A stretch of DNA of 64,000 nucleotides. Source: Methanobacteriota archaeon. Lineage in GTDB: Archaea > Thermoplasmatota > Poseidoniia > Poseidoniales > Thalassarchaeaceae. This document shows positions 32,824-41,436 of the stretch, one piece after another. Numbering within the stretch: position 1 is the first letter of the stretch; every line of letters starts with the position of its first letter. Position numbers and translations under genes: made by a program. The stretch lies in NCBI GenBank assembly GCA_018650285.1, contig JABIGF010000015.1:1-64000 (forward strand), written 5' to 3'. The notes beneath the pieces are model-generated. The model ran no database searches. It was not told the origin of the DNA and saw nothing but the letters and a program-made list of their open reading frames with translations.

Positions 32824-32880
32824 AGTGTTCCCAGTTATTGTGAAAGGGCTTGGGTCTATAATGGGGTGGTTTAGAATCTC

Positions 32881-33699
32881 CTATGGAGATTCAGGTAAGA
32901 TTCTAGTCCCAGTAGTTATTCCAGTAGATAATAATTCCAAGATCCTCTCGGGTTGTTCACCGTCAACAATCCAAACATGTTCTACGCTTTTTGATAATTC
33001 TGCGGACCTTTCTAATTTCAAATGGATCCCCCCCGTCACATCCATTTCAGATTTATGTTCGCCAACAAATGAATAACCCGGATGCCATATTGGTATTAGT
33101 TTTGAATTTGGGGTATCAGGTGGGGATGTAAGTAATCCAGAAGCCCCACCCATTGCAAAAACCACATGGGTCGCACCCAACTCATCACCTATTCTATAGC
33201 AAATATCGTCGCCGCTTAATATGCCAAATTCTGTAGGGCCGGAGCATTTTACCACATCTCCAAATGTGACATTGACGACACTGTTCCCACTGGCAAATCG
33301 GGCCACATCTCCTTCAAATTGAGGGCCTATTTCTTGGGCCCATATGTGTGGTGGGTGGGTTGATGTTTCGATTCCATGAGATTGTAAAATGTCACAAACA
33401 ATTCCATTGAGGGTGAGCATATCCTGGCGAACAGAGTGAATGGCTTCATCTTGGCTAGATATCTCCCCCTCTTCTTTTGGGAGATTGTCAGTTACTCGCC
33501 CTAAGTGTAATTGCCATTTTTTTGCTTTCAAATGGCCAAAACTACCAGCTCCATGGACGATTATCACATTATGTCTAGATTGAATTAGTTCTGCAACGGT
33601 TTTTGCTAACTTCTCTATAACAGGAATATTTGGGGTGCACATAGATTGCTTCTTGGTGATCAATCCGCCACCAAACTTGATGACAATCAGCCCTGCCAT
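32881..33699 (-). CDS. ipk: Isopentenyl phosphate kinase
   Basis: Amino-acid-kinase-fold enzyme (about 272 residues) that converts isopentenyl phosphate to IPP. N-terminal VIKFGGGLITKK phosphate loop, then GAGSFGH with the catalytic His56 that distinguishes IPK from fosfomycin and glutamate kinases, and SGDDICYRIG. The ATG at 33699 is chosen because the strand GLIVIKFGGG follows immediately; the frame runs open to 33726. It lies upstream of Idi-GGPPS on the same strand with 57 bases between, so the genes form a short isoprenoid operon. Confidence 0.93.
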   Translation of the reverse strand: MAGLIVIKFGGGLITKKQSMCTPNIPVIEKLAKTVAELIQSRHNVIIVHGAGSFGHLKAKKWQLHLGRVTDNLPKEEGEISSQDEAIHSVRQDMLTLNGIVCDILQSHGIETSTHPPHIWAQEIGPQFEGDVARFASGNSVVNVTFGDVVKCSGPTEFGILSGDDICYRIGDELGATHVVFAMGGASGLLTSPPDTPNSKLIPIWHPGYSFVGEHKSEMDVTGGIHLKLERSAELSKSVEHVWIVDGEQPERILELLSTGITTGTRILPESP

Positions 33700-33817
33700 G
33701 AGACACCCGAGAAGGGCATCAATCATGTTAATTCCTATTGAGGTTAGAACAAGATGTTCCTATTACGCTCATTTTTATTCCGCCGCCTTGATTAATGGCT
33801 AGCAAGTCGCATACTCA

Positions 33818-34147
33818 ATGGTGGAAGAGACGACGCTAGACCAATTCAGGAGATATCTCCAAGACCAATTGGTTGAAGCAGAAGAAATGTCTAACAAAAA
33901 AGAGAAAATCAAGAGAATTAAGGAAATCGAGTCTGCTCTTTTCCAAGCCATCAATTTTTCTAAATCAGTAGATGATAGAAAAATGATTGAATCAGTACTT
34001 TTTGATGAATCCTCATCTGTCAGACTACTATCATCTTCATCTACAGAAGATAGTACTACCCTTGATGGTGACACTTGTCCAAAATGCGAAGAGCCTTCAG
34101 ACAACGACTTAGGTTTTTGTCAAGTTTGTGGATACAAGAAGAAGTGA
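33818..34147 (+). CDS. Small protein with helical N terminus and C-terminal zinc ribbon
   Basis: 109 residues: a charged helical or coiled-coil N-terminal half (residues about 8-50), a Ser-rich linker, and a C-terminal CPKC...CQVCGYKKK zinc ribbon. Ordinary in layout for archaeal zinc-ribbon proteins of unknown role. ATG start. Divergent from ipk and exactly abutting, tail to tail, the kptA stop at 34148. Confidence 0.65.
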   Translation: MVEETTLDQFRRYLQDQLVEAEEMSNKKEKIKRIKEIESALFQAINFSKSVDDRKMIESVLFDESSSVRLLSSSSTEDSTTLDGDTCPKCEEPSDNDLGFCQVCGYKKK

Positions 34148-34831
34148 TTATTCTTCTTCGCCCCACTCTTCTAGCATAAGTGAATATTCGGTATCATCAT
34201 ATGGTACTTGAGCGCAGAATACTGGGTCAACCTTTTCAGTTAGGTAAACAGTTGTGCCGGCATGGAAAATGGTATTCCCTGAAGCAATCATTTGGATGGT
34301 ATCAATTTCAACGATTGCTGGCCTAAAGTTGTGTACTGCGCCTGCGTTTGCAGCTGAAGTAATTGTTTTGGATAGATGAACCCACTTTCTTCCACCAGGA
34401 TGAATACCACCCTCAAGTAATGTATCAAGTTCTTCTCTTGCACATGGGTAAAAGAGCAACTCAGGGATATTGTCAGTGGGTAGGTCAAGTTCAATTTCTA
34501 CTGTGTGTGCATAAGTTGCACGAACATTACCTCCACGGATTTCATATCGCCCCTTTGGGTCAGTATCTACTACTGCCTTGATGTGTCGGTCTCTTAACCA
34601 GTGCTTACGCTTATCTTTTCGAGCGAGGGCATTGGATAGTTCACGTACACTAACCCAGCCGTTGATGTCCATTTCCAAGTCAAACTTTTCAGGGAAATGG
34701 CGTAAAATCCCAGCCATACGTCGACCAATTTGGTCGCGTTCTCTACCATTCATTACGAATTTTCCTTCGCTATTACAAGCAGGGCAAAGTTCGCCATCAA
34801 ATATTCCATGCACTTCGCATTCTCTAATCAT
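34148..34831 (-). CDS. kptA: RNA 2'-phosphotransferase (Tpt1/KptA) with N-terminal zinc motif
   Basis: Transfers the splice-junction 2'-phosphate of RNA to NAD. About 227 residues. The core shows LRHFPEKFDLEMDINGWVSV, then RYEIRGGNVRATYAHT with the catalytic Arg-His pattern, and the C-terminal LLEGGIHPGGRKWVHLS. The N-terminal 25 residues carry CEVHG...CPAC, a small zinc-binding addition. ATG at 34831 (a TTG precedes it). Its leader has GTCGGCC 6 bases before the start. Confidence 0.92.
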   Translation of the reverse strand: MIRECEVHGIFDGELCPACNSEGKFVMNGRERDQIGRRMAGILRHFPEKFDLEMDINGWVSVRELSNALARKDKRKHWLRDRHIKAVVDTDPKGRYEIRGGNVRATYAHTVEIELDLPTDNIPELLFYPCAREELDTLLEGGIHPGGRKWVHLSKTITSAANAGAVHNFRPAIVEIDTIQMIASGNTIFHAGTTVYLTEKVDPVFCAQVPYDDTEYSLMLEEWGEEE

Positions 34832-34837
34832 CAATGC

Positions 34838-34863
34838 GGCCGACTCGCGCCCTATTCATAACC
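34838..34863 (-). promoter_or_regulatory. Putative kptA promoter with GTCGGCC element
   Basis: On the minus strand GGTTATGAATAGG (34863-34851) is followed by GTCGGCC (34844-34838), ending 6 bases before the kptA ATG. Same box-plus-GTCGGCC layout as for rrp4 and EF-2. Confidence 0.35.
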
Positions 34864-34954
34864 GCGCCGGTTTGCCTTTCAATCGCATTTTGAAACAGTA
34901 GTTGAAAATATACAATCACAATGCCTATCAAGAGGGGCAAGTCTGAAGATTTTG

Positions 34955-35980
34955 ATGGCATTCCGTAAGGGGCCCGTAAAAGGGACAAAAGGACTTGCTG
35001 AGGCTAAGGATAACTTAGCCGTTGAAGAAGATGGAGATTGCCCTCGTTGTGGGGGTTCATCTAACAGTTCATCAATCCCAGGTTACGTTAGTTGTGACCG
35101 TTGCAGATATGAATGGGCTGATCCAAATGCTACCACAAAAAAAAGAGGGCCGAAAGAATCTATTCATTCTCAATCAGAAATGGTTAAGCAATTCAAGGAA
35201 GAGATGGAGTCAGGTACAGGATTATCAAAAGTATTAGGGATTGAGGAAAATCTATCAAAAGAACAGCAGGAAGGCCTATCTAGGCTACAGGATAAATGGA
35301 TAGATGGTATGCAAGGTCACTTTAATGCTGCAGAAGAAGAGAGAAAACCTCTGATGATTAGTTTTGATGAAGATGATAATATCCTTGAAACTCAAGTAGG
35401 GAAACTCACATTATTGAATAATGAATTTGATGGTGGGGAAGAAATACGTGTTGAATACCCTGGGAGGGGTACTGAATTTTATTTACTCAATGACCAATCA
35501 GACAAGGGATGGAGGCGCGGCAGAACAATAGGCGATACTGCTAGAAATATTGCTTCAATAATCAATAAAGAATCTGAATTTGTCTATGCCCATAATGAGG
35601 CTAACGTGGTGGTTTTTGAGTTAAGAGATAATTCATTGAATCCAGATTCTATCGTCCTATATATTGACGACCCTGGTAACAAAGATATGATTGCAGAAAA
35701 AGATGGAGTCACTCTAGATCCAGAAGCAGCATCCATTGAATCCGACTATCAAACAGCAGTTGAATTGGTACTTTCTGATGGTGTGATTACCCCTAGTGAA
35801 GACCAGTTGCTTTGGGCCATGCGCCAACACCTAGGAATATCGGAAATACGACACATGGAAATTGTAGTCACAATATTTGGGGAAAGCGTTACCAAAGAGT
35901 GTACAGGGTGTGCAAAACCTGCTCCTTTGTTCGTAGAACACAACGCTTGGTATTGTGATGGCTGTGAAATGTGGCTGTAA
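34955..35980 (+). CDS. MAFRKG-start protein with zinc ribbons at both ends and TerB-like segment
   Basis: 341 residues. It begins MAFRKGPVKGTKG, then a zinc ribbon (CPRCGG...CDRCRYEW, about residues 29-55), a helical segment, a beta-rich middle (about 130-260), a short acidic helical part (ELVLSDGVITPSEDQLLW) that resembles the TerB helix-DG-x-I-xxxE pattern, and a final CTGC...CDGC zinc motif. The first six residues are shared with the proline-rich protein at 55885. An upstream 15-codon frame (34921-34968) overlaps the start. No known family as a whole. Confidence 0.65.
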   Translation: MAFRKGPVKGTKGLAEAKDNLAVEEDGDCPRCGGSSNSSSIPGYVSCDRCRYEWADPNATTKKRGPKESIHSQSEMVKQFKEEMESGTGLSKVLGIEENLSKEQQEGLSRLQDKWIDGMQGHFNAAEEERKPLMISFDEDDNILETQVGKLTLLNNEFDGGEEIRVEYPGRGTEFYLLNDQSDKGWRRGRTIGDTARNIASIINKESEFVYAHNEANVVVFELRDNSLNPDSIVLYIDDPGNKDMIAEKDGVTLDPEAASIESDYQTAVELVLSDGVITPSEDQLLWAMRQHLGISEIRHMEIVVTIFGESVTKECTGCAKPAPLFVEHNAWYCDGCEMWL

Positions 35981-36011
35981 TACCTTGTTAAATCAGATAA
36001 ATGTTAGGCAT

Positions 36012-36040
36012 TGTTGATATACCGGCCCCTGCGGAGCAGG
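36012..36040 (+). promoter_or_regulatory. Leader of the actin-like gene: TATA-like box and GC hairpin
   Basis: GTTGATATAC (36012-36021) is a TATA-like box; CCTGC GGA GCAGG (36028-36040) is a perfect 5-base hairpin 15 bases before the ATG at 36056. The 10-mer GCCCCTGCGG (36025-36034) recurs just before the OPT transporter start (minus strand, 45376-45367). Confidence 0.35.
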
Positions 36041-36055
36041 AATGACGGTGACGCA

Positions 36056-37081
36056 ATGGGAACAGAGACTCTCTACATTGGTGTAGACTTAGGGACATTT
36101 AGGTCAGTGATGGTATCGAACGACGGACACGATGAACAAGTATTGACTGTGATTGGGACACCAAAGGATTCTATCGCAAAAAATTTCTTGAGAAGAGATG
36201 TATTATTTGGCGAGGAAGCGCTCAAAAACAGACTCGCTCTAAACCTATATCGTCCACTTGAACACGGTGTGATTAAGGACACTGTTGAAGATAAAAAATA
36301 TATTGCTCATTTCATCAATCACATGATGAATTTAGCAGACCCAGAAGATTACGACCGTGTTGTTGCTGTTATTGGCGCACCTGCTGAAGCTAGTCACGTA
36401 GATAAAACTGCAATTTTTGATGCTGCTGCTGGTACTGTCAATGCTTGTATGATTATTTCAGAACCGTTTGCGGTTGCTTATGCTCTTGATATGCTAGATC
36501 ACACAATGGTTGTTGATATTGGTGCTGGAACTACAGATATTTGCCGTGTATACGGAACAATACCACGCCCAGAAGACCAATTGCACATCAACAAGGCTGG
36601 CGATTTCATTGATGCCCGATTGATTGAAGAAATCCAGCGCAAATATGTTGGCGCCCAGATTACCAAGGATATGTCAAGACGTTGGAAAGAACAATTTTCA
36701 TTCACTTCTGCATCCCCGCCAAAAGACCCAGTTATTGTTGACTTTTCGATTGAAGGAAAAGCAATGTCACTCGATATTACTGATTGTCTTTCAAATGCTT
36801 GTGAAGGAATCGTTGATGGGATTGTAGCCAACATTAAGAAATTGATTTCAGACTCAAATCCTGAGTATCACGATGCATTTAGACAGAACATCATCCTTGC
36901 TGGTGGCGGTTCAGGTATCCGCGGTCTTGGTGCAACTATTGAGGAGCGCCTTTCTGACCTCGGTGAGATTACAGTTCATGTCGTTGAAGACCCCGTTAAA
37001 CTTGGAGCCCATGGTGGCTTGAGATTGGCCCAAGAAGTCCCAGAGGAATACTGGAAGAACCTTACAATTTCAGACCAGTAA
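36056..37081 (+). CDS. Actin-fold ATPase (MreB/MamK/ParM-like)
   Basis: 341 residues with the actin/Hsp70 ATPase signatures: phosphate-1 GVDLGTFRS (from residue 9), phosphate-2 VVDIGAGTTD (from residue 152) and adenosine motif LAGGGSGIRGLG near residue 285. The length and lack of a peptide-binding domain exclude Hsp70. It may form filaments that act in cell shape, segregation or positioning, like MamK and archaeal crenactin relatives; which clade it belongs to cannot be decided by eye. The ATG at 36056 is chosen over the open frame to 36011. No partner such as a ParR-like gene is adjacent. Confidence 0.8.
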   Translation: MGTETLYIGVDLGTFRSVMVSNDGHDEQVLTVIGTPKDSIAKNFLRRDVLFGEEALKNRLALNLYRPLEHGVIKDTVEDKKYIAHFINHMMNLADPEDYDRVVAVIGAPAEASHVDKTAIFDAAAGTVNACMIISEPFAVAYALDMLDHTMVVDIGAGTTDICRVYGTIPRPEDQLHINKAGDFIDARLIEEIQRKYVGAQITKDMSRRWKEQFSFTSASPPKDPVIVDFSIEGKAMSLDITDCLSNACEGIVDGIVANIKKLISDSNPEYHDAFRQNIILAGGGSGIRGLGATIEERLSDLGEITVHVVEDPVKLGAHGGLRLAQEVPEEYWKNLTISDQ

Positions 37082-37087
37082 ACCAGA

Positions 37088-37708
37088 TTATTCTTCTTCA
37101 AGGTTGAACTTTTCAACAAAAGCTTGTGAGACAAGTCTCTCGCCACAGTTTGGACATAGGTCTTCACTACTGAGTTCTATTGGCTTCACAGCTAGAATTG
37201 AAAGACAATTTGGGCAGGCACCCATCATTTCATCATCGTTCAATTTACTTGAGGCCAAAATATTGTTTCCTTGCCCAATGTACCAAGCAACAAATAGTGG
37301 GTTGGAAAATGTGGAGAATCTCTTGACCATTCCAAAAGTAATGTAGATCAACATAGCTGCCATTATGGCCGCCATTATGTCTCCATTAATTCCCGCACGC
37401 AAATCCAATAAAGAGATTAGTGAACACACCAATATTAGGCAAATCCAATGTACAATGGCAAATTTATAGGCCCAAATTCTTCTTCTTGAGAATCCAAAAT
37501 ATACGGACATGCCTCCAATAAACAATGCAATGCAAAAAATACCAGGCAAACTATCAATGGTGAATCCAACATTTGATAGGAAACTCAATAGAAGAAAGAA
37601 GAAAAGGAGTGTCAACCACAATAAAGTGCTTGACATACTTCGATGCACTCTCTCAATGGTGCCAAGTTCATCCTCCATGATTATGCCGGATTGGCTACAG
37701 TAATTCAT
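37088..37708 (-). CDS. Four-helix membrane protein with C-terminal zinc ribbon
   Basis: About 206 residues: four hydrophobic segments (for example TLLWLTLLFFFLLLSFLSNV; AAIMAAMLIYITFGMV), then a cytoplasmic-type CPNC...CPNCGERLV zinc ribbon near the C terminus. Start ATG at 37708 or 37678; the frame continues to 37903 but would then overlap the divergent coaBC gene. Tail to tail with the actin-like gene, 6 bases apart. Function unknown. Confidence 0.6.
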   Translation of the reverse strand: MNYCSQSGIIMEDELGTIERVHRSMSSTLLWLTLLFFFLLLSFLSNVGFTIDSLPGIFCIALFIGGMSVYFGFSRRRIWAYKFAIVHWICLILVCSLISLLDLRAGINGDIMAAIMAAMLIYITFGMVKRFSTFSNPLFVAWYIGQGNNILASSKLNDDEMMGACPNCLSILAVKPIELSSEDLCPNCGERLVSQAFVEKFNLEEE

Positions 37709-37757
37709 GTTGGCGGAACCGGTATGCGTAAAACAGACCACCAAACCCGCCCAATTG

Positions 37758-38954
37758 ATGAGTGAGACGCAGGACATCGACGTTGAAGTCTCGTCCGATG
37801 CATTATTCAACAAACGTATACTTGTTGGAATATCTGGTGGCATTGCCGTTGTTGATAGTGTTAGGGTACTTAGAGAATTAAGAAGGCATGGTGCAATACC
37901 CATTGTAATAATGACACATTCTGCTCAAGAAATCATTTCTCCGTTGGCTATTGAATGGGCAAGTCAATCAGAAGTTATTACTGATTGGGATTCAGATATG
38001 ACCCAATTAAGCAATGTTGATGCTGTTTTAGTCTGCCCAGCAACAAGGCATACCATTTCTAGCCATGTACATGGAATTATGGATACGCCTCTACAAATGG
38101 CATTGTCTGCTTCAAGAGGGAGAAATACCCCAATACTGTTTGTACCTAGTATGCATGGTTCACTTTCCCAAGACCCAGTGACCAGTGATTTGTGCTCAAA
38201 TCTAGAGAAACAGGGCCATGATGTTCTTTGGGGTGCTAGCCAAGAAGGACGAAAAAAGCAGCCAGATGCATCAGAAATAATTGCTGAACTATGCCATATT
38301 GTCAATTCAAAATTACCTGACAGAAAGAGAATCGTAATCACATTAGGTTCTACTCGAAGTAAAATTGATGCTGTAAGATGGATTCAAAATACATCATCTG
38401 GGAAAACAGGTTTTGAAATCGCAGAATATCTCTATAGAATGGGGCATGAAGTCACAATATGCTCCGGAGTAACTACTCATCCATCTCCATCTGCAAACAT
38501 CCCAACAATCTTCAGGCCAGAGCCAGAAGAGATGCTTTCAGCCTTAATGGAAATAAGTCAAAAGGAAGCAAAAACGGATTGCTGGATTCATGCAGCAGCT
38601 GTATTAGATTATGTCGTTGGTGAACCAATATCTGAAAAAACGAAATCAGGATTAGATGGTATCAATGTCAAATTAATTAATTCAAGCAAACATATTGAAG
38701 CACTTTCACAAACCTGTGCTAATTCCATTAGAATCGGATTTAAATTAGAATCGGGTATTTCTGATGAACAATTAATTGAAGCAGCATCCGATTCTTTGGC
38801 CACGTATGGATTAGATGCAGTTGTTGCAAACCACCTAGAATCTCTTGAAATCTCAGGCGCTCGGGCATTTTGGGTAACTAGCGCAACTCAATCAATTGAA
38901 CTAAACGACAACTATGCAATAGCAAAGATAATTGATGCAAGACTATCACAGTAA
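37758..38954 (+). CDS. coaBC: CoaBC-like phosphopantothenoylcysteine synthetase/decarboxylase, divergent decarboxylase half
   Basis: CoaBC makes 4'-phosphopantetheine from phosphopantothenate and cysteine. 398 residues: N-terminal flavoprotein (GISGGIAVVDS, about 20-190) and C-terminal CoaB (LGSTRSKIDAVRWIQNTSSG; AAVLDY). Two CoaC motifs differ: the PATANT-type loop reads PATRHT and the PxMNxxMW loop reads PSMHGSL, so both expected Asn residues are His. The CoaB motifs look intact. The ATG at 37758 is preferred. Four bases before the next membrane gene. The decarboxylase may have altered chemistry or substrate. Confidence 0.8.
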   Translation: MSETQDIDVEVSSDALFNKRILVGISGGIAVVDSVRVLRELRRHGAIPIVIMTHSAQEIISPLAIEWASQSEVITDWDSDMTQLSNVDAVLVCPATRHTISSHVHGIMDTPLQMALSASRGRNTPILFVPSMHGSLSQDPVTSDLCSNLEKQGHDVLWGASQEGRKKQPDASEIIAELCHIVNSKLPDRKRIVITLGSTRSKIDAVRWIQNTSSGKTGFEIAEYLYRMGHEVTICSGVTTHPSPSANIPTIFRPEPEEMLSALMEISQKEAKTDCWIHAAAVLDYVVGEPISEKTKSGLDGINVKLINSSKHIEALSQTCANSIRIGFKLESGISDEQLIEAASDSLATYGLDAVVANHLESLEISGARAFWVTSATQSIELNDNYAIAKIIDARLSQ

Positions 38955-38958
38955 CTGA

Positions 38959-39249
38959 ATGACTGAATCTACTGTGGGCTATTCTAGCCTTGAACCACTA
39001 ACATTCTATGCAGCATATATTGGCATGATCTTGATACTCGCTGCATTTGTATTGGAAACACGCGGTGTTGTTAATAGCCGAGGAAAAAATTATCTCATTA
39101 TGATGGCTATTGGGTCATCCATTCTTGGGATTAGAGCATTTCATACAGGAGAATGGGCGTTTGTTGTCCTAGAAGTTGTATGGGCATGTGCCGCCTTGCT
39201 TGCAATATTTAGTCCAAGTGCGCCTGTTTCAGATAGTTCGGCAGCGTAG
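38959..39249 (+). CDS. CBU_0592-like small membrane protein
   Basis: 96 residues with three membrane helices; the pattern of a Tyr/Gly first helix (YAAYIGMILILAAFVLE), a YLIMMAIGSS second helix and a FVVLEVVWACAALLAI third helix fits the CBU_0592-like domain of unknown function. It follows coaBC by 4 bases and precedes proS, so the three probably share one transcript. Confidence 0.6.
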   Translation: MTESTVGYSSLEPLTFYAAYIGMILILAAFVLETRGVVNSRGKNYLIMMAIGSSILGIRAFHTGEWAFVVLEVVWACAALLAIFSPSAPVSDSSAA

Positions 39250-39281
39250 TATTGAAGCAGTATGGGCAGGCCCGAGGCATC

Positions 39282-40775
39282 ATGGGCAACCAGGGTAAGG
39301 CGAAGCGCGGAATCCCTCCAAAGAGTGATTTCAATGCGTGGTATCCTGCTATAGTTGAAATTGCTGACCTTGTCGATAAAAGATATCCAATCAAAGGAAT
39401 GGATGTTTGGAGACCATATGGGTGGAAGGCGATGAAGTACATTGATGCTCTAACTCATGCGGAAATGGAGAGAACAGGTCATGATGAAGTCCACTTCCCT
39501 CTTCTTATTCCTGAAGACCTACTTGAGAAAGAAAACAGGCTTGTTGCTCATCTAAAAGCGGCACGTGAAGCTGGTGTTGACCCAAGCGAGTTGCGTTTTG
39601 ATGAAGAGGTTGAAGGATTTAGCAAAGAAGTATATTGGGTAAAGCACGCAGGGGAAACTGACCTTGATGTCCCAATGTTTCTAAGGCCTACTTCTGAAAC
39701 CGCAATGTACACTCTTTTCCCATTGTGGATTCGTAGCCATTCAGATCTTCCATTGAAAACCTATCAGATAGTAAATACTTTCAGATATGAGACAAAGCAA
39801 ACCCGTTCTTTCATACGTGTTCGGGAAATACACTTTTTTGAAGCACATACAGCACATATAGACGAAGAATGCGCATCAAAGCAAATTGCTGAAGATTTAG
39901 AAATAGTTGGCAACATCATGTCAGACCTATCTCTCCCTGTTATTATTTCTAAGCGCCCTGTATGGGATACATTCCCTGGTGCTTGGTACACTATTGCAAT
40001 TGATGTCATAATGCCTAATGGACGAACTCTACAAGTTGCCTCATGCCATCACTATCGAGACCAATGGGCTGAAGCATTTGATATGACATACGAATCAGAA
40101 GATGGCTCGCACAAGAATTGTCATCAAACAACATATGGGATGTCTGAAAGATTGCTTGGAGCTGTCGTTGGCACACATGGTGATGACAACGGATTGATTT
40201 TCCCTCCAAAATCAGCACCAATCCACGTGGTATTGATTCCTGTGGCGGCTCACAAATCTGAGGCAGTAATGGAAACAGTAAATTCGATTTCAAAATTATT
40301 ACGCGAATCCGGTTTTAGAACGCATGTGGACGACCGTAACATTCGTGCTGGTCAAAAATACTATGATTGGGAAATCAAAGGCGTACCACTTAGATTAGAG
40401 ATTGGGCCAAGAGATATTGAAAACGGTACCGCTTTTGCAGCAAGAAGAACCGGTGGTAAGCAACCAATTAGCATTAAAAACATCGTTTCTGAAGTAACTA
40501 ATGAACTCAATGAAGTCCAACAAGAATTATCTCAGCGTACATCACAAATATTTTCTGAAATGGTCCAACCATTAACATCGTTAGATGGAGAAATTGTGGA
40601 TGGAATAATCTATGAAATAGCATTTGATGGAAATGATGCTGATGCTGAATCATTAGAAAAATCAACAGGATTGACAATATTAGGAGATTGTGTTGTTCCC
40701 TTCCCAGATGAGAAACCTTGCATCATTAGCGGGCGCATGACAACAAAAAGAAATCATCTTGCCCGCATGTATTGA
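39282..40775 (+). CDS. proS: Prolyl-tRNA synthetase (archaeal type)
   Basis: Class II enzyme that charges tRNA-Pro. About 497 residues; RPTSETAMYTLFPLW (motif 1 region), TFRYETKQTRSFIRVREIHFFEAH (read in parts: RYETKQTR motif 2) and the archaeal/eukaryotic C-terminal domain ending in Tyr (ARMY) are visible. The C-terminal Tyr enters the active site in this type. The ATG at 39282 is chosen; the frame is open to 39252 (TTG). No bacterial editing insert. Confidence 0.95.
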   Translation: MGNQGKAKRGIPPKSDFNAWYPAIVEIADLVDKRYPIKGMDVWRPYGWKAMKYIDALTHAEMERTGHDEVHFPLLIPEDLLEKENRLVAHLKAAREAGVDPSELRFDEEVEGFSKEVYWVKHAGETDLDVPMFLRPTSETAMYTLFPLWIRSHSDLPLKTYQIVNTFRYETKQTRSFIRVREIHFFEAHTAHIDEECASKQIAEDLEIVGNIMSDLSLPVIISKRPVWDTFPGAWYTIAIDVIMPNGRTLQVASCHHYRDQWAEAFDMTYESEDGSHKNCHQTTYGMSERLLGAVVGTHGDDNGLIFPPKSAPIHVVLIPVAAHKSEAVMETVNSISKLLRESGFRTHVDDRNIRAGQKYYDWEIKGVPLRLEIGPRDIENGTAFAARRTGGKQPISIKNIVSEVTNELNEVQQELSQRTSQIFSEMVQPLTSLDGEIVDGIIYEIAFDGNDADAESLEKSTGLTILGDCVVPFPDEKPCIISGRMTTKRNHLARMY

Positions 40776-40804
40776 GATCCTCAAAATATGGCACAGTAGG
40801 ATGA

Positions 40805-41362
40805 TTAGCGCTTCATCATGATTAGAAGAAGGCCACCGAATCCAACTATTAGGATTACAATATCAGGAATCCCTAAACTTCCTTCAAGAATGGATGGAGA
40901 CCAACCCCAACCAGTGTCTAGATTGCCAAGGCTTGCCCAATTGAGACGTGTTTGGCCATCACTAGGGCACCCACCTCCTGTGCATGAGTTTCCTAGAAAA
41001 GAGAGGCCGCCGAATAGGTTGATTGTGCCTAATAGTGATAATGCCATACTGATTACAAGTTTGAACTTACTCTTGGATGGTACTTGTACCACTTCAACTA
41101 TGGCTGTAGGTGGAGCAAATGGTTCTAAATCAAGATGCGAGTCATCTGAAGGTATTACCTCAATCATCAATTCTTCATCTTCATCAGTAAGTGATTCTGA
41201 AAGGGCTCTTTTTGATTCACCACGCGATAAGCCCATTTTTTCTAGAAAATCCTCGCCATATATTCGCTCTGCGAGTTTAGCAAGAATGGGGTCATTTTCT
41301 AATATTTCAGCAGCTAAATCACCATCAAGCAATTGTTTCAGCCTGTCAGAATCGTCACTCAT
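40805..41362 (-). CDS. Membrane protein with acidic helical N-terminal half, unknown function
   Basis: About 185 residues. The first 100 are hydrophilic and acidic with a helical start (DDSDRLKQLLDGDLAAEIL); two hydrophobic segments follow (LVISMALSLLGTINLFGGL; IVILIVGFGGLLLIMM), separated by a Gly/Cys-containing loop (NSCTGGGCPSDG) that is probably external. ATG at 41362; the frame is open to 41401. Downstream of the transketolase genes on the same strand. No family recognised. Confidence 0.55.
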   Translation of the reverse strand: MSDDSDRLKQLLDGDLAAEILENDPILAKLAERIYGEDFLEKMGLSRGESKRALSESLTDEDEELMIEVIPSDDSHLDLEPFAPPTAIVEVVQVPSKSKFKLVISMALSLLGTINLFGGLSFLGNSCTGGGCPSDGQTRLNWASLGNLDTGWGWSPSILEGSLGIPDIVILIVGFGGLLLIMMKR

Positions 41363-41436
41363 CCGAACCCCTCCATCCCCTGCCAAATGCTGACTACTCA
41401 AGAAGCCATTGCTTCGGGGCTTGTTATAACAACTAT

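Noticed and set aside
37709-37903. Upstream extension of the zinc-ribbon membrane protein to 37903
   Set aside because: It would overlap the coaBC start completely and the added residues look non-coding; the ATG at 37708 or 37678 is better.
40818-41393. Plus-strand open frame of 191 codons
   Set aside because: Antisense to the membrane protein at 40805-41362; that frame has two good membrane helices and fits the strand of its neighbours.
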